A DNA stretch of 64,000 nucleotides from Gari tellinella (Eukaryota; Mollusca; Bivalvia; Cardiida; Psammobiidae), in assembly GCA_922989275.2 (NCBI GenBank), contig OV277867.1, forward strand, positions 46,492,484-46,556,483, read 5' to 3'. Numbering within the stretch: position 1 is the first letter of the stretch; each line of letters begins with the position of its first letter. Below are positions 63,601 through 64,000 of this stretch, one piece after another. The position numbers were made by a program, and so were the translations under genes. The notes beneath the pieces are model-generated. The model worked only from the letters and a program-made list of their open reading frames with translations, did not search any database and was not told the DNA's origin.

Positions 63601-64000
63601 CATGGTAATAAGTATGGTAAATATTTAAATAAACAGTCATTTTAAATAAGAAATAACCTGTCTCTTGCGTCATTTGAATTTTCAAATCGATATATCGTCC
63701 ATATTTGTCTCCCGATGTATCCATAGCGTCGATATGCCTTTTGCTGAATCTATGACAGCTCTACAAATCATTCATTTGCAGATACTATACCTTTTAAAGC
63801 AGGCTGAAAGTAAAGCAGAATGCCCCTTAAGGCACATTCTGCTTTACATTCAACCTGCTTTTAGTGGTCACCTGTCTTCAATACTAGAAACAGGATATGA
63901 GGTATAGGGTCTAAGCTTATTTGACAATAGTATTACGGCAAGCTAGAGGTTGACTTTTTATTGCAGGCTAATGGTGGTAGTGGAGAGTATGTGTGGAGTT
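30409..64000 (+). CDS. NUP210: NUP210 (gp210) nuclear pore membrane glycoprotein, 5' part, 12 exons
   Basis: Pore-membrane protein of the nuclear pore complex; its large lumenal region lies in the perinuclear space and forms a ring around the pore (established). Exons 30409-30626, 42236-42372, 46163-46294, 47171-47273, 54431-54581, 58100-58229, 59010-59138, 60502-60579, 61177-61283, 62410-62550, 63130-63270 and 63967-64000 all have GT-AG borders and keep phase, giving about 500 of an expected roughly 1,900 residues. It starts with a signal peptide (hydrophobic core about residues 17-31), then KVLLPYHG (human KVLLPF), LYLEDSPEEL (human LYLEDSPLEL), KWVLETGRVYEV (human RWVLETGRLYEI), NGTYHV and NGGSG. 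The transmembrane segment and C-terminus lie beyond the window. Introns 1, 2, 4 and 5 are swollen by nested transposons. Confidence 0.95.
31849..32168. repeat. Family A MITE interrupted by a family C hairpin
   Basis: CACCCTTTCCCACATAG start, a worn hairpin near 31985-32040, then a family C hairpin (about 32064-32135, CAAACAGTTTATATCCAGAT arms), then GGCAAAGGGTTAA. Confidence 0.55.
32551..33916 (+). repeat. AGCTCACC-family repeat with about 318-bp units, truncating the transposase fragment
   Basis: T-rich start, TTAGCTCACCTGGCACGTAG, then units beginning TTGCATATCTAGGTCACAGG at about 32742, 33060, 33379 and (diverged) 33689. It ends CCAGGTGAGCGATATTTAGG, GCCCACATGGGCC hairpin, TCTTGTT at 33916. 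Confidence 0.75.
33917..34440 (-). pseudogene. pogo/Tigger-type transposase C-terminal fragment
   Basis: Acceptor TAAAATTTCAG then a frame opening YDLSMVDLGSNPEW, Ser/Thr-rich middle, and the tail SFHMLLTSNEILEQKRAAHQ followed by KEEKKLK. The 'LTS.E.L...K...KEEKK' tail is typical of DDE_1 pogo/Jerky-type transposases. The AGCTCACC repeat cuts the frame after KVNK and supplies a premature end. The DDE catalytic core is not present in the window. Function inferred from the tail only. Confidence 0.5.
36290..36440. repeat. GTCT/CTCT-rich microsatellite
   Basis: TCTGTCTGTCAGTCTCTCAC-type sequence, the inverted counterpart of the tract at 29041-29215, between the left and right arms of the type P element. 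Confidence 0.75.
36769..37921. mobile_element. Element with about 105-bp terminal inverted repeats
   Basis: AGGTAGTGACTAGGGGTACG at the left, inverted CGTACCCCTAGTCACTACCT-type end at the right. Each arm itself contains a foldback of GGTACGTGACCGTACC. Flanks share TTTGAAA. A family B MITE is nested at 37109-37296. Confidence 0.7.
37109..37296. repeat. Family B foldback MITE
   Basis: AGGGCTCCAGATAAG to CTTATCTGGAGCTCT, flanked by CCAATACC and GCAATACC (one mismatch). Near-perfect internal hairpin around CGTCTCTTCGAGACG. Confidence 0.8.
38245..38630. mobile_element. 386-bp MITE, TIR CACGGAAGTATACAAGAC
   Basis: CACGGAAGTATACAAGAC and GTCTTGTATACTTCCGTG termini, with GCTGTAC direct repeats at 38238-38244 and 38631-38637. 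The internal minus-strand frame of 77 residues has no recognisable domain. Confidence 0.75.
38641..39637. other. NUP210 intron 1 stretch without recognised gene
   Basis: AT-rich, a short CA run near 38770, no repeat family or exon recognised. Confidence 0.4.
39787..39856 (+). pseudogene. tRNA-like unit
   Basis: GGTAATGGCTCAGTGGTTAT (box A TGGCTCAGTGG) and ATAGGTTCGATACCCG (box B). T stem only partly pairs and acceptor stem does not, so not a functional tRNA. Confidence 0.5.
40411..40483 (-). pseudogene. tRNA-like unit, opposite strand
   Basis: Minus strand: AATAGCTTAGTGGATAGTGT (box A) and GTTGGTTCGATTCAAGG (box B). Same reasoning as its partner. Confidence 0.5.
40824..41891 (+). repeat. 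AGCTCACC-family repeats with about 165-bp units
   Basis: A short 5' fragment (40824-40940) is followed by a second start at 41013 (TTTTTAGCTCACCTGAGC, GTCCGTCGTC). About four units containing GGCTTATCAGTTTTACATAG follow, at about 41097, 41261, 41427 and 41590. It ends CAGGTGAGAGATTTAGGG to CTCTTGTT at 41891. Confidence 0.75.
42236..42372 (+). CDS. NUP210: NUP210 exon 2
   Basis: Acceptor GATTCTAG, donor GTACAG. The first G completes Trp73. Encodes SNRVDVATVQLINSTDNECA then SAEISAVS, ending TVMAENK. It corresponds to the human stretch that begins at the equivalent Trp and ends at FAED. Missed by simple frame scanning because a different frame is open longer here. Confidence 0.9.
42494..43715 (+). 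repeat. AGCTCACC-family repeat with exact 145-bp tandem array
   Basis: TTTTTAGCTCACCTGGCACG and a GTCCGTCCGTCC leader, then units starting GTGAACACTCTAGAGGCTAC at 42584, 42729, 42874, 43019, 43164, 43309, 43454 and a partial at 43599, all exactly 145 bp apart. Ends CAGGTGAGCGATTTAGGG, hairpin GGGCCATAATGGCCC, TTGTT. Each unit carries AGGTCACTAGGTCA or a one-base variant. Confidence 0.88.
43747..43815. repeat. Family C hairpin
   Basis: GGCAAACAGTTTGGAGCCTG arms, closely matching the copy at 40108-40180 including flanks (TAATCTGAGTGG before; AATAATAGTTTAAG after), so the mobile unit is larger than the hairpin. Confidence 0.7.
43993..44233. repeat. Family A MITE, full length
   Basis: AACCCCTTACTCCATAAATA to GGCTATTGGGTAACGGGTTTA; hairpin near 44114-44186 with centre GTGCCTTATGGCAC. 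Confidence 0.72.
44245..45296. repeat. About 181-bp tandem repeat array
   Basis: The word TTTTGGACGGGTTGTTTTAAAG occurs at about 44314, 44541, 44721, 44903, 45085 and 45266; spacing is 180-182 bp except the first (227). Units include GAAATTTTGTATGGAGCTTC. No coding potential recognised. Confidence 0.8.
45297..45957. other. NUP210 intron 2, unique part with a family D hairpin
   Basis: Family D hairpin near 45614-45680 (GCAGTGTAGACCCTGACCAG arms). A possible exon-like frame at 45704-45759 before GTAAGT was considered and rejected. Confidence 0.45.
45958..46147. repeat. NUP210: Family B foldback MITE abutting NUP210 exon 3
   Basis: AGGGCTACAGATAAG to CTTATCTGGAGCCCT with the internal hairpin around CGTCTCTTCGAGACG. 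Flanks TTTACTGC/GTTACTGT suggest a worn target duplication. Its right end is 15 nt from the exon 3 start, so it supplies the sequence in which the branch point and polypyrimidine tract must lie. Confidence 0.8.
46163..46294 (+). CDS. NUP210: NUP210 exon 3
   Basis: Acceptor TGTATTGTAG, donor GTATTA (weak at +5). Joined to exon 2 it reads ENKVTGEVLKCIVFVDSVRR, then ETTTRLLYLEDSPEELMVRG and YDAEG. LYLEDSP is a near-exact match to vertebrate NUP210. Confidence 0.95.
46323..46574. repeat. Family A MITE in NUP210 intron 3
   Basis: AACCCTCTCCCCCATAGAAG to GGCTATGGAGTAAAGGGTTAA; hairpin centre GTGCCTTAAGGCAC near 46480. Starts only 28 bp after exon 3. Confidence 0.72.
47013..47086. repeat. Inverted repeat in intron 3
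   Basis: TTCTCAAGCATTTGATTGGT...AGCCTAGGCT...ACCAATCAAATGCTTGAGAA, arms of about 34 bp with one unpaired spot near the centre. Confidence 0.8.
47171..47273 (+). CDS. NUP210: NUP210 exon 4
   Basis: Acceptor TTTTTTTCAG, donor GTGAGT. Reads (G)NVFSTLRGLEFKWTL, human counterpart GNTFSTLAGLVFEWTI. Ends in phase 2 inside a Lys codon. Confidence 0.95.
47307..47445. repeat. Family B MITE, right end missing
   Basis: AGGGCTCCAGATAAG start 34 bp after exon 4; hairpin reduced; joins directly to a second copy at about 47445. Confidence 0.65.
48381..49624 (+). pseudogene. LINE reverse transcriptase domain
   Basis: The longest uninterrupted frame in the window (about 415 codons of LINE). It contains fingers and palm motifs in order, with YADD near residue 275 of the frame, followed by KKTEVLFQP and VTYLGSSLS thumb motifs, then LYGCETWTPYRRHIKL, where the insertion cuts it. 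The first 40 or so residues (RPTEKEVKKAIAELQSGKAA) are a standard RT start. Confidence 0.92.
49626..52962. mobile_element. pogo-type element inserted in the LINE, TA duplication
   Basis: CAGTCGAGACTGTCTTAGCG at the left and CGCTGAAGACAGTCTCGACTA at the right, flanked by TA (49624-49625 and 52963-52964). Removing it and one TA restores the LINE reading frame exactly (HIKL then LDQF). The ends contain degenerate repeated words such as TAGCGAC/TTTGTCT. It carries no recognised transposase and is itself split by a tandem-repeat element. Confidence 0.82.
50532..52788 (+). repeat. AGCTCGCC-family repeat with about 165-bp tandem array
   Basis: TTTTTAGCTCGCCTGTACGT start and CTCTTGTT end. TGTGACCTTGACCTTGAAC at 50755, 50920, 51085, 51251, 51416, 51582 and 51747, then degenerating copies to about 52560; period 165-166 bp, 11 or so units. 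Each unit has TTGGTATGTGTGTGTATATG and GCGTTTAGGTTTCGAAATC. Confidence 0.85.
53402..53471 (+). pseudogene. C2H2 zinc finger at LINE C-terminus
   Basis: VCGTCGRLCASDFGLRSHMR followed by TH: Cys-x2-Cys-x12-His-x3-His, the standard spacing, then a stop codon. Probably nucleic-acid binding in the intact LINE. Confidence 0.85.
53696..54108. mobile_element. hAT-like MITE, TAGGGGTGTAA termini
   Basis: TAGGGGTGTAAAAATTCG and the inverted TTGTTACACCCTA, with AATATATTGCGGT near the left and ACAATATATTGCGATTCGGT near the right. No clear duplication. Confidence 0.6.
54165..54394. repeat. Family A MITE
   Basis: AACCCTTTATTCCAGAGA to GGCAATAGAGTAAAGGG; hairpin shortened at its centre (AGAAGGCACATTCTGC), 37 bp before exon 5. 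Confidence 0.65.
54431..54581 (+). CDS. NUP210: NUP210 exon 5
   Basis: Acceptor ACCTTTTCAAG, donor GTCAGT. Joined: LKIKKFFDSHYTTPHYIDVL, then GDIILVEGEKTGSA. Human: LRILTFLESTYIPPSYI and GDTILVSGMKTGSS. Phase 0 at its end. Confidence 0.95.
54616..54861. repeat. Family A MITE with TTAA flanks
   Basis: TTTTAACCCATGACCCCATA to TATGGGGTAAAGGGTTAAG; strong hairpin near 54740-54811 around CGCCTTTAAGGCG. 34 bp after exon 5, so exon 5 is flanked on both sides by copies within 40 bp. Confidence 0.75.
54862..55393. other. NUP210 intron 5, part without recognised gene
   Basis: Contains a diverged tandem-like unit (GATTTTGATGAAACTTTGCACAC, again TTTGATGTCATTTTGCACAC) resembling interiors of AGCTCACC-type repeats. 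Confidence 0.4.
55399..57795 (-). mobile_element. Non-autonomous hAT-like element carrying 5S-derived sequence, copy 2 (inverted)
   Basis: Inverse copy of 9109-11490 with 5-bp duplication CATAT (55394-55398 and 57796-57800). About 95-97% similar where compared by eye. It has a 50-bp segment near 57605-57655 that copy 1 lacks, and its small frame (56848-57072) has a 4-residue difference. Separate duplications show the copies inserted independently. Confidence 0.82.
57203..57357 (-). pseudogene. 5S rRNA-derived segment, copy 2
   Basis: Minus strand: GTCTACGGCCATATCACG, then two GAAGTTA(A/T)GCAACGTCGAGC...GGGTGACCGCGG units at 48-bp spacing, then GGTGCCGTAGACTTTTT. It keeps CGTAGAC/GTCTACG terminal pairing and a T-run, better preserved than copy 1. 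Confidence 0.85.
58100..58229 (+). CDS. NUP210: NUP210 exon 6
   Basis: Acceptor AACTTTTCAG, donor GTACTT. SVNTSRVKLTVIANLMVSPP, then YKVEQIRQNSIT; human YKVQKIRQGKIT. Confidence 0.95.
58248..58475. repeat. Family A MITE in NUP210 intron 6
   Basis: AACCCATTACTCCATAAATA start 19 bp after exon 6; worn hairpin (GCAGAATGCGCATTGTGCTC), right end TTATGGGGCATGAGG. Confidence 0.65.
58782..58880. repeat. Family E hairpin
   Basis: AGCAAGGTGACAGTAAAACA arms around GCTCCTAAAGGAGC, similar to the copy at 6618-6712; a worn third copy is at about 60905-61090. Confidence 0.65.
59010..59138 (+). CDS. NUP210: NUP210 exon 7
   Basis: Acceptor GTTTTTCTACAG, donor GTATCC. (E)IKMPSSQFYLEVVES, then TALELGETEIKLIDK; human SMPSDQYELQ and TALQLGQSSLVLGH. 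Confidence 0.94.
59214..59401. repeat. Family B MITE in NUP210 intron 7
   Basis: AGAGCACCAGATAAG to CTTTTATCTGGAGCCCTG; perfect-looking hairpin GGTGTCACTACTCATTAGAA... around CGTCTCTTCGAGACG. 75 bp after exon 7. Confidence 0.75.
59478..59745 (+). mobile_element. tRNA-derived SINE
   Basis: tRNA-like head GAGGCCTAGTGGTTAATGTC (box A) and TGGGTTTAAATCCCGG (box B-like), then a body with GGGAAGCCTTCCAGCTGGCT, GTAAGGTCGGTGGTTCTAC and GGGGTCTTCCTCCACCTG. This body type is widespread in molluscan SINEs (general knowledge). Confidence 0.75.
59776..59843. repeat. Family C hairpin
   Basis: GACAAACAGTTTGAACCAAG arms around GCTGCATTACATGGC, worn. Confidence 0.55.
60502..60579 (+). CDS. NUP210: NUP210 exon 8
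   Basis: Acceptor TTTCCTTAACAG, donor GTAAGA. (N)SLDVKTSDALGLPSAM then LHVVNPSYL; human RLPNSTIYVVEPGYLG. Shortest full exon (78 nt). Confidence 0.93.
61177..61283 (+). CDS. NUP210: NUP210 exon 9
   Basis: Acceptor TCATTTTCAG, donor GTAAGA. (A)FVVLPDKKWVLETGRV then YEVLIEVYDRNSHKL; the WVLETGR.YE..IEV.D block is one of the strongest matches to vertebrate NUP210. Confidence 0.96.
61435..62052 (+). repeat. GCCCCC-ended interspersed repeat, about 190-bp units
   Basis: TTTTTATGCCCCCGGCACCG and GTCCGTCCGTCCGTTTGT leader, about three units with GATTTTACTGTTTCGTCTAG (61525, 61690, 61858), end AACGGGGGCATAAGC. Relative of the large array at 3120-5394, opposite orientation. Confidence 0.72.
62410..62550 (+). 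CDS. NUP210: NUP210 exon 10
   Basis: Acceptor TATCTTTCCAG, donor GTAAGT. NVIIDALFPSKYFDIRKSTR then NGTYHVVKTLQKGETDIEGA; human NIRIETVLPAEFFEV and [20 protein letters not shown]. Phase 0 both sides, 141 nt. Confidence 0.96.
62664..62792. repeat. Family A MITE, partial
   Basis: TAGCAGATGATAGCTTAAAG, strong hairpin around TGCTCCTTAAGGGGCA, right end ACATGTGGGAGAGAGTTAA. Confidence 0.65.
63130..63270 (+). CDS. NUP210: NUP210 exon 11
   Basis: Acceptor TTGTATTACAG, donor GTAAGA. DGSDFNISPVLKQTQFVEIF then VIPNVLFFPWDPVSQTKHEY; human [20 protein letters not shown]. Phase 0, 141 nt. Confidence 0.96.
63343..63763. mobile_element. hAT-like MITE with 8-bp duplication CAAATCAT
   Basis: TAGAGCTGTCACTGATAGG and ...TATGACAGCTCTA ends with CAAATCAT at 63335-63342 and 63764-63771. 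Subterminal ATCGATGTATCG/CGATATATCG words at both ends. Confidence 0.8.
63794..63912. repeat. Family A MITE, partial
   Basis: Strong hairpin (about 63797-63868) then CACCTGTCTTCAATACTAGA and a worn right end GATATGAGGTATAGGG. It lies 55 bp before exon 12. Confidence 0.65.
63967..64000 (+). CDS. NUP210: NUP210 exon 12, cut by window end
   Basis: Acceptor TTTTATTGCAG. ANGGSGEYVWS; human AHGGSGNFSWS. The exon continues past the window. Confidence 0.93.

Overview
The window is animal genomic DNA, almost certainly from a bivalve mollusc. The signs are spliceosomal genes with long introns, AT-rich unique sequence, bivalve-style repeats starting AGCTCACCTG and dense families of small foldback elements. 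Only about 1.8 kb of 64 kb is recognisable host coding sequence, and it belongs to two head-to-head genes.

(1) Minus strand, about 30.03 kb down to beyond the left edge: the 5' half of a CRK/CRKL-type adaptor gene. Three exons (30003-30034, 17048-17170, 5700-5853) give an almost complete SH2 domain; the SH3 exons must lie left of the window. (2) Plus strand, 30.409 kb to beyond the right edge: the 5' part of NUP210 (gp210), the nuclear pore membrane glycoprotein. Twelve exons, the last cut by the window end, join in phase to about 500 residues. The two start codons are only 374 bp apart, so 30035-30408 is a candidate bidirectional promoter. It has three TGGTTCCCGTT repeats and three inverted CCAAT boxes.

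Everything else is intron filled with nested mobile DNA. CRK intron 2 (5.9-17.0 kb) holds TTAA-flanked piggyBac-type MITEs, a 2.4-kb hAT-like element with a 5S-rRNA-derived segment, and a decayed KIAA1958/Crypton-like recombinase fragment. CRK intron 1 (17.2-30.0 kb) holds a hAT-like element with 8-bp TSD, a 3.85-kb Mutator-like element with GTTTCGCTACC termini and a 9-bp TSD, a further hAT nested in it, and a 2.8-kb TIR element ending 137 bp from CRK exon 1. NUP210 intron 1 (30.6-42.2 kb) holds a relative of that TIR element, itself split by a pogo-like TA-flanked element, plus several MITEs. NUP210 intron 2 holds a 145-bp tandem array with AGGTCACTAGGTCA sites and a 181-bp array. Intron 4 (47.3-54.4 kb) is a four-level nest: foldback MITE, LINE, pogo-like element, 165-bp tandem-repeat element. 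Intron 5 holds a second, inverted copy of the 5S-bearing element.

No functional tRNA, rRNA, CRISPR or prokaryotic feature was found. Family calls for the two genes rest on clear protein similarity and in-phase splice junctions. Transposon classes rest on terminal repeats and target-site duplications read by eye, and should be taken as provisional.
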